A program made the position numbers and the translations under genes. Positions 63,777 through 64,000 of a stretch of 64,000 bases of DNA are shown one piece after another; within the stretch, counting starts at the first letter, position 1, and every line of letters begins with the position of its first letter. Origin of the DNA: Pirellulales bacterium (GTDB lineage: Bacteria > Planctomycetota > Planctomycetia > Pirellulales > Thermoguttaceae); the NCBI GenBank assembly GCA_016936015.1, contig JAFGPV010000078.1, positions 1 to 64,000 of the forward strand. Direction: 5' to 3'. A model generated the notes under the pieces. The model was given only the letters and a program-made list of their open reading frames with translations, ran no database searches and was not told the DNA's origin.

Positions 63777-64000
63777 GACGGGCAGCCCTCTCTTCCAAAT
63801 CGCCGATAACAGTCCTTATTCAGATTTTATCGGTTGATACGGCAGGCAATCTTCGATCACTTTTCCTCACTTGGAAAGTTTCAACCGTCGCTCCCTCTTG
63901 CTTTTTTGACGGCAGGGGATACATTTTTTGCTATTGAGCCCTGCATTGCCAATGAACCGTTTCACGACCAAAAAACCAGCAAACTCGGCTGGAACAGCCG

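Overview
The window looks like chromosomal DNA of a planctomycete, probably from the Pirellulales or a relative. The evidence is a set of lineage-typical genes: a giant secreted protein with an N-terminal LELRTLLS (LEPR-XLL type) motif, two DUF1559 prepilin-like genes, a PEP-CTERM protein with autotransporter-type strand repeats, a Tat-exported Gfo/Idh/MocA oxidoreductase, a Ser/Thr kinase with PEGA tail next to an ECF sigma factor, and a very cysteine-rich protein. Coding DNA is GC-rich. Intergenic DNA is often AT-richer and full of palindromic repeats. I found no rRNA, tRNA or CRISPR array.

Layout: 1-1433 holds a DUF104-like antitoxin/VapC-type PIN toxin pair between two ~195-bp direct repeats. 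2347-12066 is one giant adhesin-like gene (3239 aa). 12368-16329 holds a Tat oxidoreductase, a polyprenyl diphosphate synthase, an RdgB-type pyrophosphatase and an EF-hand lipoprotein. 16418-18871 is a selenium/sulfur operon (YedE transporter, cysteine-desulfurase-like enzyme, DUF3343). 19082-22578 has a PEGA protein and a sigma factor-kinase pair. 22676-28230 has two DUF1559 genes (the second cut by an in-frame TGA), a PEP-CTERM protein and a small lipoprotein. 28268-33288 has ribBA, the cysteine-rich protein, a benzoylformate-decarboxylase-like ThDP enzyme and a lipoprotein resembling an RND porter domain. 33505-37769 has an XRE regulator, a short GT2, hisI-hisG, a RidA protein and bacterioferritin. 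37996-42545 is an RND efflux adaptor/pump pair. 42777-51679 has a DUF1573 protein, a 1338-aa vWA/STN-like protein, citrate synthase and an ACT-malic enzyme. 51865-61229 has an SGNH/TPR protein convergent with a five-gene minus-strand operon (cytidylate-kinase-like, 1157-aa membrane protein, carbamoyltransferase, SxtJ, DUF5989). The end holds YceH, a glycine-zipper lipoprotein and a GlsB/YeaQ protein.

The genes suggest an aerobic-type central metabolism (citrate synthase, malic enzyme, riboflavin, histidine, isoprenoids) combined with a large investment in exported surface proteins. The best candidates for undescribed biology are the five-gene 54402-61229 operon with its convergent SGNH/TPR partner, the lone RND-porter-like lipoprotein at 32668, the cysteine-rich protein at 29998, and a network of at least five palindromic repeat families. 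One of these repeats sits in frame inside a coding sequence and another supplies the stop codon of citrate synthase.
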